A stretch of DNA of 45,249 bases from DASXUC01 sp036505015 (lineage in GTDB: Bacteria; Sysuimicrobiota; Sysuimicrobiia; Sysuimicrobiales; Kaftiobacteriaceae). Of the stretch, positions 18,759 through 26,703 are shown piece after piece (position 1 is the stretch's first letter; each line of letters begins with the position of its first letter). The stretch is taken from the NCBI GenBank assembly GCA_036505015.1, contig DASXUC010000017.1:1-45249 (forward strand), given 5' to 3'. The position numbers and the translations under genes were made by a program. The notes under the pieces were generated by a model. The model did no database searches. It saw nothing but the letters and a program-made list of their open reading frames with translations, and was not told where the DNA came from.

Positions 18759-19379
18759 AATTCTGACGCCGGCGTGATGCCTCTTGTAGCGTCGATTGAG
18801 CTCGATCATCAGCGCACCGAGATGCTCCAGCGTCTGCGACCACGCCAGCGCCCCGGCGTCGACGGGCACCAGACCGATCGCGCCGATCATCGCGGCTACC
18901 GTCGTTCTCGCCTCGGCATCGTCCCCGCACAGCAGCACGTCCCCCGGCACGATGCGAGCGTCGCCTGCCAGCGCTCCTGCGCTGATCGTGTGGAAGGCAC
19001 TGACGACTCGCGCCTGGGGGAGCATCGCCTGCGTCCGTTCGGCGGCTGACCCTTCTTCGACGGGCGCGATCTGCACGGGTCGGACTCCCAACAGCGGGAC
19101 CGTGGGATCGATGACGACCTTCCCCGCCGCGGTCCCGGCCAGGGCGACCACCGTCGCTCGATGGGCGGCGTAGGGGATGGTCAATAGGATCGTTTCGGCG
19201 GCGGAAGCGGCATCGTCGTTGCGGAGCCCGCGGACTCGCGCGCGGTCGAGTTTCCCGGCTGCCGCGGCCGCCTTGCCGGCGTCGCGGGACCCGATGAGCA
19301 CGTCGTAGCCGGCGGACGCGAGGCGTTTGGCAAACGCCGTTCCCAGGGCGCCCGTTCCTCCAATCACCGCTATCTTCAT
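18735..19379 (-). CDS. npdG: NADPH-dependent F420 reductase
   Basis: A 214-residue Rossmann enzyme of the Fno/NpdG family, which moves hydride between NADPH and coenzyme F420. The N-terminus IAVIGGTGALGTAFAKRLA holds GxGxxG; GSRD follows strand beta2 and marks NADP specificity. The C-terminal half has DVLLCGDDAEAR and WSQTLEHLGALMIELNRRY, as in known Fno proteins. The final residues come from a heptamer array, so the C-terminus is slightly extended. It lies 8 bp downstream of the M16 peptidase stop and just upstream of cofE. Confidence 0.93.
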   Translation of the reverse strand: MKIAVIGGTGALGTAFAKRLASAGYDVLIGSRDAGKAAAAAGKLDRARVRGLRNDDAASAAETILLTIPYAAHRATVVALAGTAAGKVVIDPTVPLLGVRPVQIAPVEEGSAAERTQAMLPQARVVSAFHTISAGALAGDARIVPGDVLLCGDDAEARTTVAAMIGAIGLVPVDAGALAWSQTLEHLGALMIELNRRYKRHHAGVRITGLGIRD

Positions 19380-19387
19380 CTCGCTGA

Positions 19388-22042
19388 TCAGGGGTTCAGT
19401 GGCGGGCCGGCGACGGCGACCGAGTACCCGGCGGCGGGCAGACGCTCCGTGGCCTTCCTCACCGCCTCAGCGGAGATGGAGCGGATAATCTCCGGATACC
19501 GCTCGATGTAGTCGAGCCCCAGGCCGAACAGCTCGATCTCCGCCAGGGCCTGGGCAATTCCGGCCGTAGTTTCCAGGCGCAGCGCGAGGCTGCCGGTGAG
19601 GAATTCGCGCGCGTCGGCGAGTTCATCGTCGGCGGGGCCGTCTGCGGCAAACCGGTGAATCTCGTCGAGGATACTGGCGATCGCGCGCTCCTCGTTGCGG
19701 GGATTGATGCCGGCCCGCACCCACCATGGACCGGCGAGCAGGCCGGCGCGCAGATCGCTGTACGCGTAATAGGCCATCCCTTGCTGCTCGCGTACCCGCT
19801 CGCCGAGACGGCCCATCATCCCGAGCTGGCCCAGGATGAGGTTGGCCATCATCGCCGGATAGTACATGGCGTCGGCCCGGGTGATGCCGGGAACGCCGAC
19901 GATGATATCCGACTGCACTTTCCCTGGAAGCCGCACCTCCGCGCGCAGCACCGCCTCCGGCGCGGCGGCCGCGGGAGCATCGGGCAGCGTCCAGCGCCCG
20001 CTGCGCTCCCAGGGAGCGAAGCTGCGCCGGACCAGCGCCACCACGTCTGCGACCGGCAGGTCCCCCACGATCGCCAGCAGCGTCGAGTTGGGACGATACC
20101 ACTGTGCGTGAAACGCCGCGAGGTCGTCGCGGCCGAGTCCGGCAATGACTGCTTCGTCGCCATCGGGCATCCGTGCATGCGGATGGCCCGCGGGAAACGC
20201 CAGGGCGCGGAAGCTTCGTTCGGCCATGTGCCGGGTGTCCTGCTGGGCCATGCGCAGCCCTGTGGCGATCTCCCCGCGCACAATCTCCAGTTCCCGCTCC
20301 GGGAATGTAGGCCGCACAAGCATCTCGGCCGCCATGGCCAGCACCGCGGCGGCATCCTCCCGCAGCGCCCGGGCGCTGACCCCGACGGTCTCCATGCCCG
20401 ATCCGATGCCGATTGCCGCGCCCAGCCCATCGAGCGTTTCCGCGATCTCTTGGGAAGACCACGATGCCGTCCCTCGGGTCAGCAGGGACGCCGTGAGCCG
20501 GGCCAGTCCGCTGCGGGGACCATCGTACATCGCCCCGGCCTTCACATATCCCTGCACGGCGACCAGCCCGGATGCCGTCTGCTCCTTGACGAGCACGGTC
20601 AGCCCGTTGTCGAGTTCGACCCGGGTCACGACGTCGGACGTGATCGGCATCGCGCGCGCGCGGGTTCGGCCGGGTCGCTCTTTCCAAAACACGCCGGGAT
20701 GATGGGCCGGCCGCGGCTGGGGGCGCAGCGAGCGGTACGCGGCGGCCGGCTCATGGACCGATGACGCACCGGCGCTGGGCGGTAGGTAGATGCCGACCGT
20801 GCGGTTGGCCGCATGGAGATAGCTCGACGCCACCCGCAGCACGTCGCCGGCGGTGACGGCCTCGATGCTCTCCGGCAGCGCGTCGAATGCACCCGTCGAG
20901 CTGACGACCGCAAACGCGCCCATCGCCATCGCCCGGCGGAAGACGCCGTCGCGCGCGTAGACATACTGCGCCCGCGATTGTTTCTTGACCTTCTCCAACT
21001 CCCCGGATGGCACCGGGACCGTGGCCAGACGATCGACCTCCGCCAGCAGCCTGTCTTCGATCGCCGACGGCGGCACGCCGGTGCGGGCGATGGCGGACAG
21101 GTAGAACAGCGTGGGGTCGGCGCTCGGAGAAATCGACGACGACGCGTCGGCGGCCAGCCCGCTGTCCACAAGCGCCCGGTAGAGGCGGGCACTGCGGCCG
21201 CTCACCACCTGGTCAAACGGCACGACACCGGTGAAACCGGACAGTAGTCCATCGATCACGAGCAGCGTGGGGAGATCCGGATGCGTGGCCGCGGGCACGT
21301 GGTAGGCCGCGTAGACGTGGCCGGTCGCACCGCCGGCGCGCTGCAGCAGGACGCGGCGTTCTCCTTCCTGGTCCGGCTCCATGGATCGCGGCGCCGCGGG
21401 CGCGGGCCAGGCCGGCAGCGCGCCGAACGTACGCTCCACGTGCGCGAGGACATTATCGGCGGAAAAGTCTCCGACCGCCACGGCCACCGCGTTGTTGGGA
21501 TGGTAGTACGTGCGGTAGTGGCGCACCAGGTCCTCGGTCGTGATGCGGCGCAGGTCGTCCTTCCATCCGATCACCGGCGTCCGGTACGGATGCGCTTTGA
21601 AGGCGACGGCGTCGATCTCTTCCCGCAGCAGGTAGCCCGGATAGTTTTCGCTTCCCTCGCGCTCCGAGATGATGACCGTGCGCTCGCGTTCGACCTCCGC
21701 CGGATCGAAGATGGTGTTCACCATCCGGTCCGCCTCGAGGTCGATGGCCACGCTCAGATGGACCGCGGGCAGCACCGTGTGGTAGGCCGTGTAGTCCTTC
21801 CAGGTGAAGGCGTTCCACCGGCCTCCCAGCCGCTCGATGAAACGGCTCAGCTCACCTTTGGGGTGCGACGGCGTCCCCTTGAACAGCATGTGCTCGGTCC
21901 AATGCGAGATGCCGGTGAGCCCGGGAAGTTCGTTGCGGCTGCCCACCCGGTACCACACCCAGAACGTCGCGACCGGCGCGAGGTGATCCTCAAGCAACAC
22001 GAGCACAAGCCCATTGGCCAGTGTGTGCACGCGGGGGGCCAT
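19388..22042 (-). CDS. M16 (insulinase-type) zinc peptidase, fused double unit
   Basis: An 884-residue protein with two M16 halves. The N-terminal half has the inverted zinc motif HWTEH (ISHWTEHMLFKGT) with a downstream SEREGSEN carrying the third ligand, so it is catalytic. The C-terminal half (from about residue 470, RVELDNGLTVLVKE) has SGLARLTASLLTRG in place of the zinc motif and is the usual inactive partner with a GLRMAQQDT helix. In many bacteria the halves are separate subunits; here one chain carries both. I use ATG 22042 (MAPRVHTLANGLVLVL), preceded by AGGA, because the upstream 54 codons look non-coding. No signal peptide is seen, so it may act in the cytoplasm. Confidence 0.92.
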   Translation of the reverse strand: MAPRVHTLANGLVLVLLEDHLAPVATFWVWYRVGSRNELPGLTGISHWTEHMLFKGTPSHPKGELSRFIERLGGRWNAFTWKDYTAYHTVLPAVHLSVAIDLEADRMVNTIFDPAEVERERTVIISEREGSENYPGYLLREEIDAVAFKAHPYRTPVIGWKDDLRRITTEDLVRHYRTYYHPNNAVAVAVGDFSADNVLAHVERTFGALPAWPAPAAPRSMEPDQEGERRVLLQRAGGATGHVYAAYHVPAATHPDLPTLLVIDGLLSGFTGVVPFDQVVSGRSARLYRALVDSGLAADASSSISPSADPTLFYLSAIARTGVPPSAIEDRLLAEVDRLATVPVPSGELEKVKKQSRAQYVYARDGVFRRAMAMGAFAVVSSTGAFDALPESIEAVTAGDVLRVASSYLHAANRTVGIYLPPSAGASSVHEPAAAYRSLRPQPRPAHHPGVFWKERPGRTRARAMPITSDVVTRVELDNGLTVLVKEQTASGLVAVQGYVKAGAMYDGPRSGLARLTASLLTRGTASWSSQEIAETLDGLGAAIGIGSGMETVGVSARALREDAAAVLAMAAEMLVRPTFPERELEIVRGEIATGLRMAQQDTRHMAERSFRALAFPAGHPHARMPDGDEAVIAGLGRDDLAAFHAQWYRPNSTLLAIVGDLPVADVVALVRRSFAPWERSGRWTLPDAPAAAAPEAVLRAEVRLPGKVQSDIIVGVPGITRADAMYYPAMMANLILGQLGMMGRLGERVREQQGMAYYAYSDLRAGLLAGPWWVRAGINPRNEERAIASILDEIHRFAADGPADDELADAREFLTGSLALRLETTAGIAQALAEIELFGLGLDYIERYPEIIRSISAEAVRKATERLPAAGYSVAVAGPPLNP

Positions 22043-22281
22043 GTCATCCTGCGTTCTCGCTGATCGCAGCCATCCCTCTGCAACAGGAAGCGTGTGATGC
22101 ACCTGTGGAACACACTCGATGTGCGCCTTACTCAGCACGATGTCAGCCGATACCGCGCCGGCCTGCCGTCCGCGCACCGCATCCGCACACCGGTCCGGGT
22201 GCACCGAACACTCGCGGCGTCCAGGACCAGGCGTGAGCTTGTGCGGTCACCTCACCTGTGAGTACGTTGAGCTAGGCAGCG
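22043..22281. other. Divergent intergenic region, M16 peptidase / dinB
   Basis: 239 bases between divergent genes. I see no RNA gene and no clear LexA box. A weak candidate, TTGTGC with an 18-base spacer and TACGTT, lies ahead of dinB. Confidence 0.4.
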
Positions 22282-23352
22282 ATGGACCGGAAGATCCTGC
22301 ACGTGGACATGGACGCGTTCTTCGCGGCGGTGGAGCAGCTCCGGCGGCCGGAGCTGCAGGGGAAGCCCGTTGTCGTGGGCGGAGATGGGAATCCATACAA
22401 GCGCGGTGTCGTGTCGACGGCCTCGTATGAAGCGCGCGCGTTCGGCATCCACTCTGCCATGCCGCTGCGCACGGCGCTGCAGCGGTGCCCGCACGCGGTC
22501 TTCCTGCCTGTCGACTTCGCCGCGTACGGGGAGAACTCGCGGCGGATCCGCGCGATCTTTCATGAGTACACCACACTGGTCGAACCGCTGTCGCTGGACG
22601 AGGCGTTTCTCGACGTCAGCGAGCGCCCCGAATCCCCACTGGCGCTTGCGGAGGAAATCCGGGCGGCGATCAAGGCCCGCACCGGGCTGACGGCGTCGGT
22701 CGGCGTCGGCCCCAACAAACTCCTGGCGAAGATCGCCTCGAACCTGCACAAGCCGGATGCGGTGACCGAGATTCGCGCGGAGAACGTCACCGAGCTCCTG
22801 AAGGATCTCCCGGCGTCCGTGCTGTGGGGAATCGGTCCGAAGACGGCCGCGCGGCTGGCGGCCGAGCTGAACGTGCACACGGTCGGGGAACTCTGCGACA
22901 TCCCCCTCGCAGCGCTCCAGGCGCTGCTCGGGGAGCATCACGGGGAGTATCTCTACCATACCTGCCGCGGGGAAGACGACAGCCCCGTGGTCACGGTCTG
23001 GGAACCGAAATCGATGAGCCGGGAGACCACGTACCAGTGGGACACCCGGCTCCGCGACACGATCATCAAAACGATCGAGTCGTTATCGGATGCGGTGGCC
23101 GACGACCTGCGCCGTGATGGTTACGCCGGCCGGACCATCACGGTGAAGATTCGCTACCGCGACTTCAAAACGCACACCCGCGCGCTCACCCTGCCGGAGC
23201 CTACCGGGGCCGCCGATCGCATCCACCAGACGGCCATCAGCCTCCTCGATCGGTTCGCGATGGACCGGCCCGTCCGGTTGGTCGGCGTGCGGCTGTCCAA
23301 CCTGACAAAGGCGGGAACGGCGAACGGCGAACAGGGAACAACGACCGACTAG
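22282..23352 (+). CDS. dinB: DNA polymerase IV (Y family)
   Basis: A 356-residue translesion polymerase. Palm motifs are ILHVDMDAFFAAVE (metal Asp9, steric-gate Phe region) and SLDEAFLDVSE (Asp106, Glu107). TGLTASVGVGPNKLLAKIAS and the thumb LWGIGPKTAARLA follow, then the little-finger domain (about 245-345). The last residues come from a heptamer array (AGTANGEQGTTTD), and a typical beta-clamp peptide is not obvious at the C-terminus. The stop codon directly abuts the convergent peroxiredoxin stop. No SOS box was recognised upstream. Confidence 0.95.
   Translation: MDRKILHVDMDAFFAAVEQLRRPELQGKPVVVGGDGNPYKRGVVSTASYEARAFGIHSAMPLRTALQRCPHAVFLPVDFAAYGENSRRIRAIFHEYTTLVEPLSLDEAFLDVSERPESPLALAEEIRAAIKARTGLTASVGVGPNKLLAKIASNLHKPDAVTEIRAENVTELLKDLPASVLWGIGPKTAARLAAELNVHTVGELCDIPLAALQALLGEHHGEYLYHTCRGEDDSPVVTVWEPKSMSRETTYQWDTRLRDTIIKTIESLSDAVADDLRRDGYAGRTITVKIRYRDFKTHTRALTLPEPTGAADRIHQTAISLLDRFAMDRPVRLVGVRLSNLTKAGTANGEQGTTTD
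23313..23340. repeat. Heptamer array in the 3' end of dinB
   Basis: Four units of the form GGGAACG/GCGAACG, then GCGAACA/GGGAACA. A small hairpin, ACGACC/GGTCGT (23341-23361), spans the two abutting stop codons. Confidence 0.85.
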
Positions 23353-23826
23353 TTAGGTCGTCTGCTGGACCGCCGCGGCGACCTCGTCGTAGTTCGGTTC
23401 CACGCCGGGGTTCTCCGACACCCACCGATAGGTGACCGTCCCGCCCGCGTCGAGCACGAACACGGATCGCTTGGCGACACCCGCCATTAGCCCCTTGAGA
23501 AAATTCGGATCCTCAACCCCAAACGCTTTGACGGCTTCGCGACCGAAATCGCTGAGCAGCGTAAAAGGCAGCCGGTTGGCGTCCCGGAACGCGGCCTGCG
23601 CAAACGGGCTGTCGACGCTGATCGCCAGTACCTGGGCCCCCATCTCCGTAAAGCGGTTCATCTCGTCGCGAAACGCACACATCTCCTTCGTGCACACGCC
23701 GGTGAACGCGCCGGGGAAAAACAGCAGGACGGTGGGCCGGCCCAGCACATCGGACAACTGGACCGGTGTACGATCGGTGGTGATGAGTGGTACGTTGGGA
23801 ACCTTCTGACCGACGTGAACCGACAT
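23353..23826 (-). CDS. Peroxiredoxin (AhpC/TSA family)
   Basis: A 157-residue thioredoxin-fold peroxidase that reduces hydrogen peroxide and organic peroxides. The active site is FFPGAFTGVCTKEMC: Pro38, Thr42 and peroxidatic Cys45 form PxxxTxxC, and Cys50 could serve as a nearby resolving cysteine. The pattern resembles Prx5/AhpE-like enzymes. I start at ATG 23826 (MSVHVGQKVPNVPL); earlier codons come from the heptamer array at 23854-23925. It ends back-to-back with dinB (0 bp between stops). Confidence 0.93.
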   Translation of the reverse strand: MSVHVGQKVPNVPLITTDRTPVQLSDVLGRPTVLLFFPGAFTGVCTKEMCAFRDEMNRFTEMGAQVLAISVDSPFAQAAFRDANRLPFTLLSDFGREAVKAFGVEDPNFLKGLMAGVAKRSVFVLDAGGTVTYRWVSENPGVEPNYDEVAAAVQQTT

Positions 23827-23853
23827 CGCAGCACCCCGGAGGTTAACGGCCGC

Positions 23854-23925
23854 CGTTCTTCGTTCATCGTTCGTCGTCAGCGGGGCACCGCATGTCGATG
23901 AACGACGAACCACGAACCATGAACG
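23854..23925. repeat. Inverted pair of heptamer arrays
   Basis: Three units CGTTCTT/CGTTCAT then CGTTCGT (23854-23874) face four complementary-type units ATGAACG/ACGAACC (23898-23925) between the divergent peroxiredoxin and CorA genes. CGTTCAT and ATGAACG are exact complements. Confidence 0.88.
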
Positions 23926-23996
23926 GTGGTAGCTTCAGCATAGCACGGCAGGAGGGCCCAGCCTCCGCGCGAACACTCACGGACGGCCCGCCGAGT

Positions 23997-24962
23997 ATGA
24001 ACGTCGTCCACGTAACCACCGACAGCATCGACGAGGTTCCCAGCACCGCGCTGCCAGGCCTGCTCGCCGCGCCGGACGGGGTCGTGTGGGTCGACATGAC
24101 CGGTCCCACCGACGATGACGTCGCGGTGCTGCGGGACGTGTTTCATTTCCACCCCCTGGCCATCGAAGACGCCTCCAAACGGGAACAGCGGCCGAAGATC
24201 GACGAATACGACGGCTACGTCTTCCTCACCGTCCACGCCGCCGGGAGGCGCCGCATCATCGACGGCGACCTGGCGCTGGAGGAGGTCGACATCTTTGCGG
24301 GTCAGGGCTACATCGTCACCGTCCACGCCCCAGCGATGGGCGTCCTCGCCGACGCGCTGGGCCGACTGCGCCGGGTGCCCGGTTCGCTGCGCGCCTTCGC
24401 CGACTTCGTCCTGTATGCCATCGTCGACGCGTGCGTGGATTCGTACTTTCCCATCATCGATGATCTCGACGACCTCCTCGACGGCATCGAGGACAAGCTG
24501 CTGGAGGCTCCGACCCCAGACACGCTGAATCAGCTGTTCGTCTCCAAACAATCTCTTGCCCACCTGCGGCGGGTGGCGGCGCCTCTGCGGGACCTGTTCA
24601 ACACGCTGACGCGGCGGGATTTGCCTTTCCTGCGGCCGGTGACCCAGGCGTACTTCCTCGACGTCTACGATCACCTGCTGCGGATTACCGACATGATCGA
24701 CACGCAGCGCGATCTCCTTGCCGGAGCCATGGACATCTACCTATCATCGGTCAACAATCGCCTCAACGAGAACGTGCAGCGCCTGACCGTCATCACGGCC
24801 GGACTGGCACTGGCCTCTGTGGTCACCGGCCTGTACGGGATGAACTTCGAGGTTTTGTATCCGGGCATCCACTGGCAGTATGGCTTCGTGTTTGCGCTCG
24901 GACTGATCTTCGCCTTGTGGGCCGCGATGACGTACGTGTTCAGACGGCTGGGATGGTTCTAG
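23997..24962 (+). CDS. CorA-type magnesium transporter
   Basis: A 321-residue CorA family divalent-cation channel (Mg2+, possibly Co2+ or Ni2+). A long acidic N-terminal cytoplasmic domain (MNVVHVTTDSI to about residue 240) contains HPLAIEDASKREQRPKIDEYDGY, a CorA hallmark. Two C-terminal helices follow, the first ending in the pore motif YGMN (VTGLYGMNFEV). The basic cytoplasmic tail is short. The start is ATG 23997; codons further upstream belong to a heptamer array and have no alternative initiator. No strong Shine-Dalgarno sequence is seen. Confidence 0.93.
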   Translation: MNVVHVTTDSIDEVPSTALPGLLAAPDGVVWVDMTGPTDDDVAVLRDVFHFHPLAIEDASKREQRPKIDEYDGYVFLTVHAAGRRRIIDGDLALEEVDIFAGQGYIVTVHAPAMGVLADALGRLRRVPGSLRAFADFVLYAIVDACVDSYFPIIDDLDDLLDGIEDKLLEAPTPDTLNQLFVSKQSLAHLRRVAAPLRDLFNTLTRRDLPFLRPVTQAYFLDVYDHLLRITDMIDTQRDLLAGAMDIYLSSVNNRLNENVQRLTVITAGLALASVVTGLYGMNFEVLYPGIHWQYGFVFALGLIFALWAAMTYVFRRLGWF

Positions 24963-24968
24963 TCACTC

Positions 24969-25003
24969 ACGGGGCACGAGTCACGGGTCACGAGTCACGA
25001 CCT
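24969..25003. repeat. Heptamer tandem array
   Basis: Five units of the form ACGAGTC/ACGGGTC fill the gap between the CorA and nicotinate phosphoribosyltransferase genes. Confidence 0.9.
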
Positions 25004-25011
25004 CGATCTTG

Positions 25012-26394
25012 ATGCGCCCGTATCCGTCGTTCGGATTTGTCACCCCGCGCAACATGGCGCTGCTGACCGACCAGTACGAACTGGTCATGGCGGACAGCTA
25101 CCTGGCGCAGCAGCTGAACCAGCCGGCCACGTTCGACCTGTTCATCCGGCAGTTGCCGCCGCACCGCTCGTTCCTGCTCAGTGCGGGATTGGAACCGGCG
25201 CTGTATTACCTGGAGCACCTGCGGTTTGACGATGACGCGATCGGCTACCTCCGCCAGCTCGGCATGTTCAGCGACCCGTTCCTGGAGTATCTCCGCGACT
25301 TCCGGTTCACGGGCGACGTCTGGGCGGTCCCGGAGGGCGAGCTGTTCTTTCCGCAAGAACCGCTGGTGGAGGTCACCGCCCCCCGGATCGAGGCGCAGAT
25401 CGTCGAGACGTTTCTCCTCAACACGCTGAACTTCGAGGTCATGGTCGCGTCGAAGGCGGCACGGGTCGTGCTGGCGGCGGCGGGCCGGACGGTGGTCGAT
25501 TTCTCCCCCCGACGCGACCACGGCGCCGACGCGGCGCTGAAGGCGGCCCGGGCCGCCTACGTGGCGGGATGCGCCGGCAGTTCCAACGTGCTGGCGGGGA
25601 TGGAGTACGGCCTCCCCGTGTACGGCACGATGGCCCACTCCTACGTGATGTCGTTTCCCGACGAACTGACGGCTTTTCGCGCGTTCGCGCGGGATTTCGC
25701 GCACAATGCCTTCCTGCTCATCGATACCTACGACACGGCGCAGGGCGCGCGCAATGCGGTCACCGTGGCCCACGAGCTCGCCGCACAGGGGCAGCGGCTG
25801 CGGGGCGTGCGCATCGACAGCGGGGATCTCGCCGCGCTCTCGCGGGGCGTCCGCGCGATGCTGGATGCAAGCGGGCTGCACGACGTGCAGATCCTCCTGT
25901 CCGGCGAGCTGGACGAATACAAGATCGAGCAGCTCCTAACCGGCGGCGCCGCCGCGCAGGCGTTCGGCGTGGGCACCGAAATGGGGACCTCGGGCGACGC
26001 CCCGTCGCTGGGCGGTGTCTACAAGCTGGTCGAAGACAATCAAGGACCGAAGGTCAAACTCTCCACCGGAAAGGCAACGCTGCCGGGCCAGAAGCAAGTA
26101 TGGCGGGTCCGTAGAACCGACGGGACCCTGCACGACGTGGTGGCGCTGGTGGAAGAGCCCGCGCCACGGGGGGCGGAGCCGCTGCTGGTGAAGGTGATGG
26201 AGCACGGCCGGACCGTGCACGGAGAACGGCTCGATGCCTCGCGCGCCCGCGCGCTGGCCAACCTGGCCGCGCTGACCGCGCCGTGGCGCGATCTGCACAC
26301 GGCGCCTCCGCCGCCGGTCACGCTCAGCGGCGAGCTCTCCGCGTTACAGCGCGCAATGTACGACGCGGCGCGCGCGCGCCTTACGTCCCCGTGA
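25012..26394 (+). CDS. pncB: Nicotinate phosphoribosyltransferase
   Basis: A 460-residue NAPRTase that makes nicotinate mononucleotide from nicotinate and PRPP for NAD salvage. Family markers: MALLTDQYELVMADSYL, FSPRRDHGADAAL, GTMAHSYVMSF with the regulatory/phosphorylatable-type His, RIDSGDLAALS (phosphate binding) and FGVGTEMGTSGDAPSLGGVYKL. Two starts are plausible: ATG 25012 and ATG 25054 (MALLTDQ); neither has a strong Shine-Dalgarno sequence. The region before it is a heptamer array. It is followed by a small convergent transcript. Confidence 0.95.
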   Translation: MRPYPSFGFVTPRNMALLTDQYELVMADSYLAQQLNQPATFDLFIRQLPPHRSFLLSAGLEPALYYLEHLRFDDDAIGYLRQLGMFSDPFLEYLRDFRFTGDVWAVPEGELFFPQEPLVEVTAPRIEAQIVETFLLNTLNFEVMVASKAARVVLAAAGRTVVDFSPRRDHGADAALKAARAAYVAGCAGSSNVLAGMEYGLPVYGTMAHSYVMSFPDELTAFRAFARDFAHNAFLLIDTYDTAQGARNAVTVAHELAAQGQRLRGVRIDSGDLAALSRGVRAMLDASGLHDVQILLSGELDEYKIEQLLTGGAAAQAFGVGTEMGTSGDAPSLGGVYKLVEDNQGPKVKLSTGKATLPGQKQVWRVRRTDGTLHDVVALVEEPAPRGAEPLLVKVMEHGRTVHGERLDASRARALANLAALTAPWRDLHTAPPPPVTLSGELSALQRAMYDAARARLTSP

Positions 26395-26421
26395 TCCGCC
26401 GCGACGGGAAACAAATACAAC

Positions 26422-26449
26422 GCGGCGCAGGTCCGAAGACCTGCGCCGC
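26422..26449 (-). terminator. Intrinsic terminator with C(UUCG)G loop
   Basis: A perfect 12-bp stem (GCGGCGCAGGTC and its complement) closes on a four-base loop, which on the minus strand reads TTCG closed by C-G, the extra-stable tetraloop. GTTGTATTTGTTT follows on the minus strand only. It should end the short transcript carrying the 26476-26514 ORF. Confidence 0.85.
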
Positions 26450-26475
26450 TGACGAGCCGGTCGCTCGTCGCTTCG

Positions 26476-26514
26476 TTACCGCTTCTTCTTGGCCTTGGCC
26501 TTCTTCTTCGCCAC
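26476..26514 (-). CDS. Candidate Lys-rich 12-residue micropeptide
   Basis: A GTG-initiated ORF reads (V/M)AKKKAKAKKKR and stops: 12 residues with 8 Lys and 1 Arg. A strong Shine-Dalgarno run (AGGGGGGA) lies 6 bases upstream. It lies in its own minus-strand unit between a perfect 5' hairpin (26550-26580) and a strong intrinsic terminator (26422-26449). I know of no family for it; ribosomal accessory peptides such as bTHX are longer and different. It could be translated (RNA- or ribosome-binding), or the transcript could act as RNA. Confidence 0.5.
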   Translation of the reverse strand: MAKKKAKAKKKR

Positions 26515-26549
26515 TGAAATCCCCCCTTCGCGCATCCGCGCTGTTGATC

Positions 26550-26604
26550 GCGCACCGAATTGGATCGCCGGCCGGTGCGCGGGTGCGTCATCTGCACCCT
26601 ACCA
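26550..26604 (-). promoter_or_regulatory. 5' hairpin and possible promoter of the micropeptide transcript
   Basis: GCGCACCG (26550-26557) and CGGTGCGC (26573-26580) pair perfectly around a 15-base loop. Further upstream on the minus strand TG-G-TAGGGT (26604-26596) could be an extended -10, giving a transcript of about 180 bases. The promoter is weaker evidence than the hairpin. Confidence 0.45.
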
Positions 26605-26688
26605 CGTGTCCGATGACGCTAGACACGCGTTTGACTCAAGAACATGCGACGTCCCGCAAAGATTTTCCTGCCGTAAGCTGCACATTTT

Positions 26689-26702
26689 GAAAAATATTTT
26701 TC
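26689..26702. promoter_or_regulatory. AT-rich 14-bp palindrome abutting a start codon
   Basis: GAAAAATATTTTTC is a perfect palindrome in a GC-rich genome, ending one base before ATG 26704. TATTTT (26695-26700) stands 6 bases before ATG 26707, so it could be both a -10 box of a leaderless mRNA and an operator. There is no Shine-Dalgarno sequence. Confidence 0.55.
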
Positions 26703-26703
26703 G

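Noticed and set aside
22043..22281. LexA/SOS box before dinB
   Set aside because: No CGAAC-N4-GTTCG-like dyad was found; only a loose GAACAC is present.
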